A stretch of 64,000 bases of DNA from Lentisalinibacter salinarum (GCF_040706555.1 NZ_JAPDRH010000002.1:62001-126000), one strand, 5' to 3'. Shown: positions 20,285-30,022, counted from the stretch's first letter. Numbers and translations: made by a program. The notes: a model not told the origin generated them from the sequence alone.

Positions 20285-23089
20285 ATGAAGCGTGTCTCAT
20301 CACGCCGCCGGTATCTGCCGGCAGGCGCAACCATACTGTTCGTCTCTGCTTTGTTCGCAACCGGGTCCGGGCTCCATGCTCAGCAGGATTCGTCCGGAAG
20401 ATCGTCCGGAAGATCCGCTGAGGGCGTCTTCGTCGAGGAAGTGGTGGTCACGGCCCAGCGTCGGGCCCAGTCGCTGCAGGAAGTGCCCATCGCGGTCTCC
20501 GCGTTCGACGCGGCGGCACTCGAAAGACTGCAGATCGAGCAATTCACCGATCTGCAATTCTCCACGCCGAACGTCACCTATTCCAAGGCGAACTTCACCG
20601 GTAACAACTTCCAGATCCGCGGCATCGGCAACGCCCTGGTGGCGGCATCTTCCGACAGCGGCGTGGGCATCCACGTGAACGACCTGCCGCTGAATGCGCC
20701 GCGTCTGTTCGAGCTGCCCTACTTCGACATCGAGCGGATCGAGATACTGCGCGGCCCGCAGGGCACGCTGTTCGGCCGTAATGCCACCGGCGGCGTCGTC
20801 AACATGATCACCAACAAGCCCGGGGACGCCTTCGAGGCGTCGACCGAAGTGGAGCTCGGCGACTACTCGAGCACCCAGGCCAAGGGCATGGTCAATTTCC
20901 CGCTGACGGACGACCTGTTCGCACGCTTCGCCGGCATCGTCACCAAACGCGACGGCTACACCGAGAACCTGTTCACCGGCAACGACGTCGACGACAGAGA
21001 CAGCTACGCGGTCCGGGCCGCTTTGCGCTGGCTGCCGAGCGACGCCACCACCGTCGACTTCATGGCCTCCTGGTTCGACGAGGACTCGAGCCGCACCCGG
21101 TCGCAGAAGCAGATGTGCAACAACGACCCGACCGCGGTGCTGGGCTGCCTGCCGGACCGGCTGGAGTTCGAGCTGCCGAATTCGGCCGCTACCATCGCCG
21201 GCGGTCTCTCCAGCGACCTGATCCTCGGCCCGGTGGCGCTGGCGCCATTCGGACTGGACCTGTACGCGAATTCCCCGAATCCGGCGGACTTCCGTCAGGT
21301 CCACATGGACTTCGACCCGATCTACAAGTCCGACGAACTCTTTCTGGACTTCCAGGTCGAGCACCGCTTCGAGCGTCACACGCTGAATCTGCTCGCGGGG
21401 TACCAGGACACCAGCGTGTTCTCGGAGGCGGACTACAACAACGCGGTGGGGCAACCCTATCCCGCACTCTCCGATCCGGTCTGGGCGGCGACGATGCAGG
21501 CGGCCTTCCCGATCGTCTACAACACGTACTTCTCCCAGGGCACCGTGCCGATCTCCGAGATCACCGATTCCAGCGTGGGCGTGATCGGCGGCGAGATCCG
21601 CGGCTTCTCGAATCTGGTGGATGCCTACGACCGTTCCTCGGGCGAGAGCGACCAGGTCATGTTCGAGCTGCGGCTGTCCTCCGACTATGACGGCGCCTGG
21701 AACTACCTCGTCGGCGCCAACTGGTTCGACTACGAAAACTGGACGGACTACTACGTGGTGTCCAACGGCCTCGACTACTTCTCGCTGCTCGGCTCCGGCG
21801 TCGACGGCATCGCCATCCCCACGCCGTTCTTCCACAGCGATACCGACTTCTACGGCCTCACCTCCTCGGCGGCTTTCGGCGAGCTGTATTTCGCGCCGGC
21901 GGACACCGTGAGGATCACCATGGGGCTGCGCTTCACCCGGGACGAGAAGGAGATCCGCGACCGCGCGCCGCTGTTCGCCGGGCAACCGACGCCGATCGGC
22001 TCGGACAGCGTCGTGCTGCCGCCCTACCGGGAGGACACGGTGGAGTTCACGGAGACGACCGGGCGCCTGGTGGTCGACTGGACGCCGGACATCGGCTTCA
22101 CGGAGAACACGCTCGTGTACGGCTCCTATTCGCGGGGTTACAAAGGCGGCGGCTTCAACCCGCCGTTCGATCCGGCCGTGTTCCCGAATACCAGCCCGAA
22201 CTTCGAGCCGGAGTTCATCAACGCCTACGAGATCGGCACCAAGAACACCCTCGCCGGCGGCCGCATGCAGGCGAATCTCACCGGCTTCTATTACGACTAC
22301 GAGGGTCTGCAGGTCTCGCGCATCCAGAACCGAACCTCGTTCAACGACAACGTGGATTCGAAGATCTGGGGCGCGGAGCTGGAGCTGACGATGCTGCCCT
22401 CAGACCGGTGGCTGATCAACGCGAACCTGTCGTATCTCAAGACGGAGATCGGCGAGGTATCCCTGGTCGACACACGCGACCCGACCGGTGGCGACCCGGG
22501 CGCGACGCTGATCAAGGATTACACCAACTATTCCAACTGCGTCATCAACGCCAATGGCGGCCCGCCGGTGATCCCGACGCTGCAGTCGCTGATCGCCGCC
22601 GTGCCACAACTGGCCCCGGTGTTCGGGCCACTGCCATTCTCCGTGTGTGAGACGCTGGCCGGCCTCGACTTCTCGGCCTTCGGCCTACCCTATACCTGGA
22701 CGGACGGCAACCGGGTGCCGCTGGAAGGCAACGAGCTGCAGAACTCGCCGGAACTCTCGTTCAGCTTCGGCGCCCAGTACACCTTCCCGCTGGCCAGCGG
22801 CTACGAGCTGAGCATCCGCGGCGATTACTACTGGCAGGACGACAGCTGGGGACGCATCTTCAACCGCGACCCGATCGATCGCATCGAGAGCTGGGACATC
22901 ATCAACGCGCAGGTGACGCTGACGCCGGACGACGGCGGCTGGTATCTGCGCGGCTTCGTGCAGAACCTGGCGGACGACGACAACGTGACGGGTCTCTACG
23001 TCACCGACCCCTCGTCGGGTCTGTTCACGAATGTCTTCACCCTCGAGCCGCGTCGCTACGGGCTGGCATTCGGCATCAACTTCGACTGA
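20285..23089 (+). CDS. TonB-dependent outer-membrane receptor 1
   Basis: A 934-residue receptor for active uptake across the outer membrane. A signal peptide (about 1-32, ending GSGLHA) precedes a low-complexity SSGRSSGRS segment and the TonB-box/plug entry EEVVVTAQRRAQSLQEVPIAVSAF. The plug holds IRGIGNALV and RIEILRGPQGTLFGRNATGGVVN; the barrel runs to the C-terminus RRYGLAFGINFD, which ends in Asp rather than the usual aromatic residue. Substrate is not evident; no iron-siderophore genes are adjacent. AAGGGGGAGGATT is a strong ribosome site. A double-hairpin terminator follows. Confidence 0.95.
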   Translation: MKRVSSRRRYLPAGATILFVSALFATGSGLHAQQDSSGRSSGRSAEGVFVEEVVVTAQRRAQSLQEVPIAVSAFDAAALERLQIEQFTDLQFSTPNVTYSKANFTGNNFQIRGIGNALVAASSDSGVGIHVNDLPLNAPRLFELPYFDIERIEILRGPQGTLFGRNATGGVVNMITNKPGDAFEASTEVELGDYSSTQAKGMVNFPLTDDLFARFAGIVTKRDGYTENLFTGNDVDDRDSYAVRAALRWLPSDATTVDFMASWFDEDSSRTRSQKQMCNNDPTAVLGCLPDRLEFELPNSAATIAGGLSSDLILGPVALAPFGLDLYANSPNPADFRQVHMDFDPIYKSDELFLDFQVEHRFERHTLNLLAGYQDTSVFSEADYNNAVGQPYPALSDPVWAATMQAAFPIVYNTYFSQGTVPISEITDSSVGVIGGEIRGFSNLVDAYDRSSGESDQVMFELRLSSDYDGAWNYLVGANWFDYENWTDYYVVSNGLDYFSLLGSGVDGIAIPTPFFHSDTDFYGLTSSAAFGELYFAPADTVRITMGLRFTRDEKEIRDRAPLFAGQPTPIGSDSVVLPPYREDTVEFTETTGRLVVDWTPDIGFTENTLVYGSYSRGYKGGGFNPPFDPAVFPNTSPNFEPEFINAYEIGTKNTLAGGRMQANLTGFYYDYEGLQVSRIQNRTSFNDNVDSKIWGAELELTMLPSDRWLINANLSYLKTEIGEVSLVDTRDPTGGDPGATLIKDYTNYSNCVINANGGPPVIPTLQSLIAAVPQLAPVFGPLPFSVCETLAGLDFSAFGLPYTWTDGNRVPLEGNELQNSPELSFSFGAQYTFPLASGYELSIRGDYYWQDDSWGRIFNRDPIDRIESWDIINAQVTLTPDDGGWYLRGFVQNLADDDNVTGLYVTDPSSGLFTNVFTLEPRRYGLAFGINFD
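20390..20415 (+). repeat. in-frame 12-bp tandem repeat in TonB receptor 1
   Basis: The 12-mer TCGTCCGGAAGA occurs twice in a row (20390-20401, 20402-20413), with a partial third unit. It encodes SSGRSSGRS between the signal peptide and the TonB box. Multiples of 12 keep the frame, so copy number could vary by slippage without disrupting the protein. Confidence 0.85.
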
Positions 23090-23113
23090 CGGGCACTCGC
23101 CGGTCGGAGACAG

Positions 23114-23170
23114 TCGATCGGCACTGGCCGATCGAAATGGGCGGCGAGCTTCGGCTCGCCGCTTTTTTTT
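23114..23170 (+). terminator. tandem hairpins with intrinsic terminator
   Basis: Two perfect hairpins follow TonB receptor 1. The first is a 9-bp stem TCGATCGGC/GCCGATCGA (23114-23122, 23127-23135) with a 4-base loop. The second is a 9-bp stem GCGGCGAGC/GCTCGCCGC (23141-23149, 23154-23162) with a TTCG loop and eight T residues (23163-23170), a textbook Rho-independent terminator. Confidence 0.92.
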
Positions 23171-23266
23171 GCGGACCGCCGCGGTTTCAACCGGGCCGAC
23201 GATGTTACATAATCGACGCGCGCTGCCCGTTCGCGGGACAGCCGCCAATCCAGACGAGGCCCAGAC

Positions 23267-23632
23267 ATGCTGCAGCACCGATTCGACGTCCGCCGCCGGC
23301 TTCTCTTCGTTGAGCCGGAATCCGAACTGAGCGAGGACGACTTCCGCAAGCTGGCCAAGGCGGTGGACGGCTTCATACGCATGCACGGCGACCTGAACGG
23401 AGTGGTGATCCATGCGGAGGATTTCCCGGGCTGGGAAGACTTCGGCGCCCTCGTCGAGCACCTGACCTTCATCCGCCAGCACCATCGCCAGGTCGCCAAG
23501 GTGGCGCTGGTGGGCGACGACCGGGTCATGAGGCTGATCCCGCACATCGTCGGCCATTTCGTGGCCGCGGAGACGCGACACTTCCCGGCAGGCGAGCTGG
23601 ACGCCGCGACGGAGTGGGCCGCCGCACCGTGA
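23267..23632 (+). CDS. SpoIIAA-like (STAS-fold) protein
   Basis: A 121-residue protein matching the SpoIIAA-like family: FDVRRRLLFVEPESELSEDDFRKLAKAVDGFI at the N-terminus, GVVIHAEDFPGWEDFGALVEHLTFIRQHHRQVAKVALVGDDRVM in the middle. The fold resembles anti-sigma-factor antagonists, but these proteobacterial members usually lack the phosphorylated Ser and have no known partner. It stands alone between a terminator and the GST gene. Confidence 0.85.
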   Translation: MLQHRFDVRRRLLFVEPESELSEDDFRKLAKAVDGFIRMHGDLNGVVIHAEDFPGWEDFGALVEHLTFIRQHHRQVAKVALVGDDRVMRLIPHIVGHFVAAETRHFPAGELDAATEWAAAP

Positions 23633-23736
23633 ACGCCCGCCGGGCGCCTCCGCCCCGGCTCCCGCATCCCGGCTTGGTCTGAGCCGGTCCCGCCGGTAAG
23701 CTGGCAGGAGTCGATCCGACGGCCGCCGGGTACCGA

Positions 23737-24747
23737 ATGGAAGGGCCATACACCATCTACGGGGCGCTGGGTTCGCCCTACTCCATGAAGATGCGCGCCG
23801 TGCTCCGCTACCGGCGGCTGCCGCATATCTTCGTGAGCGCCACGCCCGGCGACAAAGCCATCGCCCACGTGCGCCCGCCGGTGATACCGGTGCTGCTGTT
23901 CCCGGACGGCAGCTGGCACGTGGACTCCACGCCGATGATAGAGATGCTGGAGCGCGACCTCCCGCCCATGCGCTCCCTGCTGCCGGATGACGCTGCGCTC
24001 GCGTTCCTCGCCTGGCTGATCGAGGACTTCGCCGACGAGTGGGGCACGAAGATGATGTTCCACTACCGCTGGTACCGGCACCCCGACCAGCAGGCCTTCA
24101 GTCACTGGGGCGCCTTCGACCGGCTGGCGGGACAGGGACGTGCCGCCATCGAGCGCACGGCCGCGGCTTTCGCGGAACGGCAGATCGCCCGCATGCCGCT
24201 GGTGGGCTGCACGGAGGGCAACCGCCCGCTCATCGAGGAGACCTTCCGCGAACTCGTCGGGCTGCTCGATGCTCACGTCACCGAGCGTCATTTCCTGTTC
24301 GGCAGCCGGCCGTCCGTGGCCGACTTCGGCCTGTACGGGCAGCTCTCCCAGCTCGCGAGCGACCCCACGCCGGCCGGCCTGATGCGCGCCGAGACGCCCT
24401 ACGCCTTCCGCTGGGTCGCACACCTGGACGATGCCAGCGGCATCGAGGGCGAATGGCTGGATTTCGAGACCGCGGGCGGCGCCCTGCTGGACGGACTGCT
24501 CGGACTCTGCGGCGAAGTCTACCTGCCCTTCCTGGCGGCGAACGCCGCGGCCGTCGCCGCCGGCGAAGACGAGTTCGAGCTGAGCATCCGCGGTCATGTA
24601 TGGCGGCAGGGCACGTTCCGTTATCAGGCCAAGTGTCTGGCCCGGCTGCGGGAGCGCCATGCGGCGCTCGGCGACGGCGACCGACGGCGCGTGGACGGAC
24701 TGCTCGGTGAAGCGGGTGCCGCCATACTCGCGGAGGGCGCGCCGTGA
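23737..24747 (+). CDS. glutathione S-transferase-like protein
   Basis: A 336-residue protein with an N-terminal thioredoxin-like GST domain (YGALGSPYSMKMRAVLRYRRLPHIFV, then VIPVLLFPDGSWHVDSTPMIEML) and a long helical C-terminal domain with VADFGLYGQLSQLASDPTP. It is longer than standard GSTs (about 200-230), with about 90 extra C-terminal residues of unknown role. Its TGA overlaps the GTG of glcD (GTGA), so it is coupled to glycolate oxidase genes; the link may be incidental or protective. Confidence 0.85.
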   Translation: MEGPYTIYGALGSPYSMKMRAVLRYRRLPHIFVSATPGDKAIAHVRPPVIPVLLFPDGSWHVDSTPMIEMLERDLPPMRSLLPDDAALAFLAWLIEDFADEWGTKMMFHYRWYRHPDQQAFSHWGAFDRLAGQGRAAIERTAAAFAERQIARMPLVGCTEGNRPLIEETFRELVGLLDAHVTERHFLFGSRPSVADFGLYGQLSQLASDPTPAGLMRAETPYAFRWVAHLDDASGIEGEWLDFETAGGALLDGLLGLCGEVYLPFLAANAAAVAAGEDEFELSIRGHVWRQGTFRYQAKCLARLRERHAALGDGDRRRVDGLLGEAGAAILAEGAP

Positions 24748-26243
24748 GCGCCGGGCACGACCCGCGGCTGGACGGCGATCTGCCGCGGGTGGACCGCGGC
24801 CGGCTGCTCGCCGCGCTGCGCGCGCTGCTGCCGGCCGGGGCGGTGCTCGACAGCGACGAGGCGATCGCGCCCTTCGAGTGCGACGGGCTCTCCGCCTACC
24901 GCCAGCGCCCCGCCGCCGTGGTGCTGCCGGAGACGGTGGACCAGGTGCAGTCGCTCATGCGCCGGATGAACGACATGGGCGTGCCGGTGGTGACCCGCGG
25001 CGCCGGCACCGGCCTGTCCGGCGGCGCGCTGCCGCTGGCCGAAGCCGTGCTGCTGGTGATGACCCGCTTCAACCGCATCCTCGAGGTGGACAGGGACAAT
25101 CGCTGTGCCCGTGTGCAGCCGGGCGTCACCAACTCCGCCATCTCCGAGGCCGTGCGCGGCCTCGGCCTTTATTACGCGCCGGACCCCTCCTCCCAGATCG
25201 CCTGCTCGATCGGCGGCAACGTGGCGGAGAACGCCGGCGGCGTGCATTGCCTGAAGTACGGGCTGACCGTGAACAATGTCCGATCGCTGGAGCTGGTCAC
25301 CATCGACGGCGACCGCCTGCGCCTCGGCTCGGCCGCGCTCGACGGCCCCGGATTCGACCTCACGGCGCTCCTCACCGGCTCCGAGGGCATGCTCGGCGTC
25401 ATCACGGAAGTCACCGTGAATCTCCTGCCGGTGCCCGCCTGCCGGCGCGTGCTGCTGGCCGGTTTCGACGCGGTCGGTGCGGCCGGCGATGCCGTGGCCG
25501 CCATCATCGCCGCCGGCATCGTGCCCGCCGGGCTGGAGATGATGGACGCGCCCGCCATCCGCGCCGCGGAGGCGTTCTGCGGCGCCGGCTACCCCACCGA
25601 CGCGGCCGCCATCCTCATCTGCGAGCTGGACGGCGTGGAGGGAGACGTCGCCGACGAGGCGGAGCGGGTGCGCGCCATCCTCGACGCCGCCGGCGCCCGT
25701 GGCGTCCGCGAGGCGACGGAGGCCGCCGAGCAAGCGCGGCTGTGGCAGGGGCGCAAGAGCGCGTTCCCCGCCGTCGGGCGCATCTCGCCGGACTACTACT
25801 GCATGGACGGTACCATCCCCCGGCGGGAAATCGCCCGGGTGCTGCAGGGCATCAGCGACCTTGCGGAGCACTACGGGCTGGGCGTCGCGAATGTGTTCCA
25901 CGCCGGCGACGGCAACCTGCACCCGCTGATCCTCTACGACGTCATGAACCCCGGCGAACTCGAGAAGGCCGAACGCCTCGGCGGCGACATCCTGGAGCTC
26001 TGCGTGAGCGTCGGCGGCACCATCACCGGCGAGCACGGCGTGGGCCGGGAGAAGATCGACCAGATGTGCGTGCAGTTCTCCGACGCCGAACTGGCCGCCT
26101 TCCACGGCATCAAGGCGGCCTTCGACCCTCGCGGCCTCATGAACCCGGGCAAGGCCGTACCGACGCTCGCCCGCTGCGCCGAGATCGGCGGCATGCACGT
26201 GCACCGGGGCAAGCTGCCGCATCCCGAGCTGGAACGCTTCTGA
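24744..26243 (+). CDS. glcD: glycolate oxidase subunit GlcD (FAD-linked)
   Basis: The 499-residue flavin subunit of the membrane-associated glycolate oxidase, which converts glycolate to glyoxylate. The FAD-binding PCMH fold shows VVTRGAGTGLSGGALPL, PGVTNSAISEA, YYAPDPSSQIACSIGGNVAENAGGVHCLKYG and LTGSEGMLGVITEV; the C-terminal FAD-linked oxidase domain has NVFHAGDGNLHP and GEHGVGREK. GTG start overlapping the previous stop; glcE follows after 2 bases. Confidence 0.95.
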   Translation: MSAGHDPRLDGDLPRVDRGRLLAALRALLPAGAVLDSDEAIAPFECDGLSAYRQRPAAVVLPETVDQVQSLMRRMNDMGVPVVTRGAGTGLSGGALPLAEAVLLVMTRFNRILEVDRDNRCARVQPGVTNSAISEAVRGLGLYYAPDPSSQIACSIGGNVAENAGGVHCLKYGLTVNNVRSLELVTIDGDRLRLGSAALDGPGFDLTALLTGSEGMLGVITEVTVNLLPVPACRRVLLAGFDAVGAAGDAVAAIIAAGIVPAGLEMMDAPAIRAAEAFCGAGYPTDAAAILICELDGVEGDVADEAERVRAILDAAGARGVREATEAAEQARLWQGRKSAFPAVGRISPDYYCMDGTIPRREIARVLQGISDLAEHYGLGVANVFHAGDGNLHPLILYDVMNPGELEKAERLGGDILELCVSVGGTITGEHGVGREKIDQMCVQFSDAELAAFHGIKAAFDPRGLMNPGKAVPTLARCAEIGGMHVHRGKLPHPELERF

Positions 26244-26245
26244 CC

Positions 26246-27331
26246 GTGGCGGAGGCGAAACAGGCGGCCGACGACGCGCTGACGGTCCTGGCCGGGCGCA
26301 TCCGCGAAGCCGCCGCGGCCGGCGAGGCGCTCGCGATCCGCGGCGGCGGCAGCAAGGACTTCCTGGGCCATGCCGTGCGCGGCGCACAACTCGGCACCGA
26401 GACTTGCCGCGGCATCCTGGCCCACGAGCCGAGCGAACTGGTGATCACCGCCCGCGCCGGCACGCCGCTGGCGGAGGTGGAAGCCGCGCTGGCCGCCGAG
26501 GGCCAGATGCTGCCCTTCGAGCCGCCCCGGCTGGCGCGGGAGAGCACCCTGGGCGGCGCCGTCGCCGCCGGGCTGTCCGGGCCGGCGCGGCCGTTCCGCG
26601 GCGCGCTGCGGGACTACGTCCTGGGCTGCCGGGTCCTGGACGGCCGCGGCCAGCCGCTCGCCTTCGGCGGCCGGGTCATGAAGAACGTGGCCGGCTACGA
26701 CGTCTCGCGCCTGCTGGCGGGCAGCATGGGCTGCCTCGCCCTGCTGACCGAGGTCTCCCTGAAGGTGCTGCCCGTACCGCCGGTGACGATCACGCTGGCG
26801 CGGGAGTGCGACGAGGCGGACGCCATCCGCGAGATGTGCCGGCTCGCCATGCAACCGTTGCCGCTCAGCGCCGCGAGCTACGGCGAAGGCGTGCTGCGGC
26901 TGCGGCTGTCCGGTGCCGCGGGCGCGGTCGCCGCGGCAAGGCACGACATCGAACGATCCCTCGGCGGCGAGGAGAGCGATGCGGCCCACTGGGAAGCGCT
27001 GCGGGATCAGCGCACCGGCATCTTCGCGACGCCGCTGCCCCTGTGGCGCCTGTCGGTCCCGGCCGCCACGCCGCCGCTGCGGCTGCCCGGACGTCAGCTG
27101 ATCGACTGGGCGGGCGCCCAGCGCTGGATCGCCACCGAAGCCGACGCGGACACCGTCCGTGCGGCTGCGACGGCTGCGGGCGGCCACGCCACCCGTTACC
27201 GGGGCGGCGACGACGCCGTCCCCGCCTTCCACCCGCTACCCGACGCGCTGCTCGCGCTGCACCGCCGACTGAAGGCGGCGCTGGACCCGGCGGGCGTCTT
27301 CAATCCGGGCCGGATGTACGGGACGCTCTGA
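26246..27331 (+). CDS. glcE: glycolate oxidase subunit GlcE
   Basis: The 361-residue second flavin-type subunit. It has IRGGGSKDFLG, RLARESTLGGAVAAGLSGPARP, LRDYVLGCRVLDGRGQ, FGGRVMKNVAGYDVSRLLAGSMGCLALLTEVSLKVLPVP and the C-terminal DPAGVFNPGRMY, the usual GlcE pattern. I start it at GTG 26246, just after the glcD stop. The same frame stays open backward to 24596, but the upstream part overlaps glcD and is an antisense-free shadow. Confidence 0.93.
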   Translation: MAEAKQAADDALTVLAGRIREAAAAGEALAIRGGGSKDFLGHAVRGAQLGTETCRGILAHEPSELVITARAGTPLAEVEAALAAEGQMLPFEPPRLARESTLGGAVAAGLSGPARPFRGALRDYVLGCRVLDGRGQPLAFGGRVMKNVAGYDVSRLLAGSMGCLALLTEVSLKVLPVPPVTITLARECDEADAIREMCRLAMQPLPLSAASYGEGVLRLRLSGAAGAVAAARHDIERSLGGEESDAAHWEALRDQRTGIFATPLPLWRLSVPAATPPLRLPGRQLIDWAGAQRWIATEADADTVRAAATAAGGHATRYRGGDDAVPAFHPLPDALLALHRRLKAALDPAGVFNPGRMYGTL

Positions 27332-27332
27332 C

Positions 27333-28565
27333 GTGGAGACGCACCTCACCGCGGACCTGAGAGACCGGCCCGAGGGCCGGCGCGCCGCCGCGGTCATACG
27401 CACCTGCGTCCACTGCGGCTTCTGCAACGCCACCTGCCCCACGTTCCAGGTGCTCGGCAACGAACTCGACGGTCCCCGCGGACGCATCTACCTCATCAGG
27501 CGCGCGCTGGAGGGCGGAGAGGTGACGCGGGAGACCCAGATCCACCTCGACCGCTGCCTCACCTGCCAGGCCTGCGAGACCACCTGCCCCTCGGGCGTGC
27601 GTTATCACGAACTGCTGGACATCGGCCGCGCCCGGGTGGACGCCCGCGTGCGCCGACCGCTGGCGGAGCGCATGCAACGCCGCGCCCTGCGCTTCCTGTT
27701 CGGCTCCCGGCGGCTGCTGCGAGCGGTGCTGCAGCTGGGCAACGCGTTCCGCTTCCTGCTCCCGCCGGATCTCAGGCGCCGCCTGCTCGCGCCCGGCCGG
27801 GCCGGGCCCTGGCCCACACCCCGCCACCGGCGGCGCATGATCGCCCTGAACGGCTGCGTGCAGCCGGTGGTCTCGCCCGGCATCGACCGGGCGGCGGCGC
27901 GCCTGCTGGATGCCGCCGGCGTCTCCCTCACGCCCGCGCCGCCCGGCTGCTGCGGCGCCATGGATTACCACCTCGGCGACCAGGACGGCGGCCTGGCGCT
28001 CGCCCGCCAGCGTATCCGGGAATGGTCGCACGCCCTGGACGCGGGCGCGGAGGCGGTGGTCATCACCGCCACCGGCTGCGGCGCGTTCGTGCAGGACTAC
28101 GAACGGCTGTTCGCAGACGATCCCGAACTGGCCGAACCCGCCCGCCGTGTGGCGGCCGCCGCCAGGGACATCGGACGGGTACTCGCCGCCGAGGAACTCC
28201 CGCCGCTCCGGCCGCCGCAGTCGCCCGCCCGGGGAGGCAAGGTCGCCCTGCATTGCCCCTGCACGCTGAAGAACGCGCTGGGCGAGGGCGACACGGTCAG
28301 GGAGCTCCTGGCCCGCCAGGGAGTGGACCTGGCGCCGGTGGGCGAGTCCATCGCCTGTTGCGGCTCGGCCGGCGCCTACTCGCTGCTGCAGCCGGTGCTG
28401 TCCGAGCGCATCCGCGAGCGCAAGCTGGCGGACCTGGAGGCGGGCGAGCCGGCGGAGATCGTGACCGGCAATATCGGCTGCCTGCACCACCTGGCCGCCG
28501 GCACCGACCGGCCGGTGCGCCACTGGGTGGAGTTGCTCGCCGAGCGACTGCCGACCGAGCGCTGA
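27333..28565 (+). CDS. glcF: glycolate oxidase iron-sulfur subunit GlcF
   Basis: A 410-residue electron-transfer subunit. Two 4Fe-4S motifs are visible: CVHCGFCNATCPTF and CLTCQACETTCPSGV. Two CCG domains follow: GCCGAMDYHLG and ACCGSAGAYSLLQP. It passes electrons from glycolate to the quinone pool. GTG start one base after the glcE stop. glcDEF is thus a tight three-gene operon, with the GST-like gene upstream. Confidence 0.95.
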   Translation: METHLTADLRDRPEGRRAAAVIRTCVHCGFCNATCPTFQVLGNELDGPRGRIYLIRRALEGGEVTRETQIHLDRCLTCQACETTCPSGVRYHELLDIGRARVDARVRRPLAERMQRRALRFLFGSRRLLRAVLQLGNAFRFLLPPDLRRRLLAPGRAGPWPTPRHRRRMIALNGCVQPVVSPGIDRAAARLLDAAGVSLTPAPPGCCGAMDYHLGDQDGGLALARQRIREWSHALDAGAEAVVITATGCGAFVQDYERLFADDPELAEPARRVAAAARDIGRVLAAEELPPLRPPQSPARGGKVALHCPCTLKNALGEGDTVRELLARQGVDLAPVGESIACCGSAGAYSLLQPVLSERIRERKLADLEAGEPAEIVTGNIGCLHHLAAGTDRPVRHWVELLAERLPTER

Positions 28566-28590
28566 GGGCGCCCGCGCGGTCCGGGAAATA

Positions 28591-29049
28591 TCAGTCCAGG
28601 AAATACAGGCCGATGGTCTCGGCAATGCAGGCCGGCTTCTTCTGCCCCTCCACCTCGATGCGGATCTCGCTCACGAGATGCAGCGCACCGGCGCGCTGAC
28701 GGGCCTGCTTCACGGTGGCCCGCGCCCGCACCCGGCTGCCGGACGGCACCATGCTCTGGAAGCGGACCTTGTTGCAGCCGAAGTTGATGGTCCGGGTAAG
28801 CGTCGGCATCTCCACGAAGTCGGCGGTGAGCGTCGGTATCAGGGCCAGCGTCATGTAGCCGTGCGCGATGGTCCTGCCCTCGGGCATCTCCGCGGCCGCC
28901 CGCTCGGGATCGACGTGGATCCACTGGTGATCGCCCGTCGCCTCCGCGAACAGGTCGATGCTGTGCTGGTCCACCGTGACCCAGTCGGAGACGCCGACCT
29001 CCTTGCCTTCCAGCGCCTTGGCGTCCTCCACGCTGAGCACGACCGGCAT
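28591..29049 (-). CDS. MaoC-like (R)-specific enoyl-CoA hydratase
   Basis: A 152-residue hotdog hydratase with FAEATGDHQWIHVDPERA, the catalytic Asp and His of the hydratase-2 motif, and IAHGYMTLALIPTL. It hydrates trans-2-enoyl-CoA to (R)-3-hydroxyacyl-CoA. The ATG at 29049 overlaps the stop of the upstream SDR by one base (TGATG), so the two are coupled. SDR plus MaoC suggests an acyl-CoA dehydrogenation/hydration module. The frame continues to 30618 without meaning. Confidence 0.92.
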   Translation of the reverse strand: MPVVLSVEDAKALEGKEVGVSDWVTVDQHSIDLFAEATGDHQWIHVDPERAAAEMPEGRTIAHGYMTLALIPTLTADFVEMPTLTRTINFGCNKVRFQSMVPSGSRVRARATVKQARQRAGALHLVSEIRIEVEGQKKPACIAETIGLYFLD

Positions 29050-29873
29050 CAGACCCGCCCCCCGTCGCAGACGACGCACTGGCCGTTGATGTAGTCGGCC
29101 TCGGGGGTGCACAGCAGATAGACGGCGCCGGCCGCCTCCTCCGGCGTGCCGCCGCGGCCGAGCGGCACGGTCTTCGCCGCGGCGTCGAGCCGTTCCTGGC
29201 GCACACCCACGCTGATGTCGCGCCCGCCCACGTCGATGCTGGCCTGCTCGCCCTGCAGCGGCTGGGTGAGCCGGGTGTGGATCAGCCCGAAGGCGACCGC
29301 GTTCACGTTGACGTGGTAGCGCCCCCACTCCTTCGCCAGCGTCTTCGTCATGCCGACGATGCCGGCCTTGCCCGCGGCGTAGTTGATCTGTCCGAGGTTG
29401 CCGTACACGCCGGAAGTCGAGGAGATATTGACCACCTTGCGCTGCACGATGCGGCCCACCTCCTCTTCCGCCGTCACCGCCTTGCGGATGTGGGGCAACG
29501 CGGCGCGCAGGATGCGGAACGGCGCCACGAGATGGATGTCCAGCATCGCCTGGAACTGCTCGTCGCTCATCTTCTGGATGACGTTGTCCCAGGTGTAACC
29601 GGCGTTGTTGACGATGATGTCGATGCCGCCGAACTGCTCGACCGCCGCATCGACGAACTGCTGCGCGAACTCCGCGTCGCAGACGTCGCCGGGCACGGCC
29701 ACCGCCACGCCGCCGGCCGACTCGATCTCGTGCACCGTCTCCTCCGCCGGACCGGCGTCCAGGTCGTTCACCACGACGTGCGCTCCTTCGGCGGCGAGCT
29801 TCATCGCGATGGCGCGGCCGATGCCTCGCCCCGAGCCGGAGACGATCGCGCTCCTGCCTGCCAGTTTCGTCAT
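29049..29873 (-). CDS. short-chain dehydrogenase/reductase (3-hydroxyacyl-CoA or related)
   Basis: A 274-residue SDR with TGxxxGIG-type SGSGRGIGRAIA, Asp after strand 2 (VVNDLDAG; NAD preference likely), NNAGYTWD, the Ser in NISSTSGVYG, and catalytic YAAGKAGIVG with Lys present. An insert around residues 195-225 (QPLQGEQASIDVGGRDISVG) is longer than in FabG. Coupled to MaoC, so it may act on 3-hydroxyacyl-CoA of an unknown chain. Confidence 0.9.
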   Translation of the reverse strand: MTKLAGRSAIVSGSGRGIGRAIAMKLAAEGAHVVVNDLDAGPAEETVHEIESAGGVAVAVPGDVCDAEFAQQFVDAAVEQFGGIDIIVNNAGYTWDNVIQKMSDEQFQAMLDIHLVAPFRILRAALPHIRKAVTAEEEVGRIVQRKVVNISSTSGVYGNLGQINYAAGKAGIVGMTKTLAKEWGRYHVNVNAVAFGLIHTRLTQPLQGEQASIDVGGRDISVGVRQERLDAAAKTVPLGRGGTPEEAAGAVYLLCTPEADYINGQCVVCDGGRV

Positions 29874-30022
29874 AGCTATCGTTCCCCGCCCGGCGGAGGT
29901 CTCCGCCGGCTGTCGAAAGAGCGGCCATTATAGGTTGCGCCCCGCCGAATGCCCAAGCGGACCGCCGTGCCATAATGCCCGCGAGGCGCCGCCCGGCGCC
30001 GGTGTCAGGGCGAGGAGTCCCC

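Noticed and set aside
24596..26245. Long + strand frame overlapping GST and glcD before glcE
   Set aside because: It is the third-position shadow of GC-rich coding DNA. Its product is Arg/Ala-rich and lacks motifs; only the part from 26246 is glcE.
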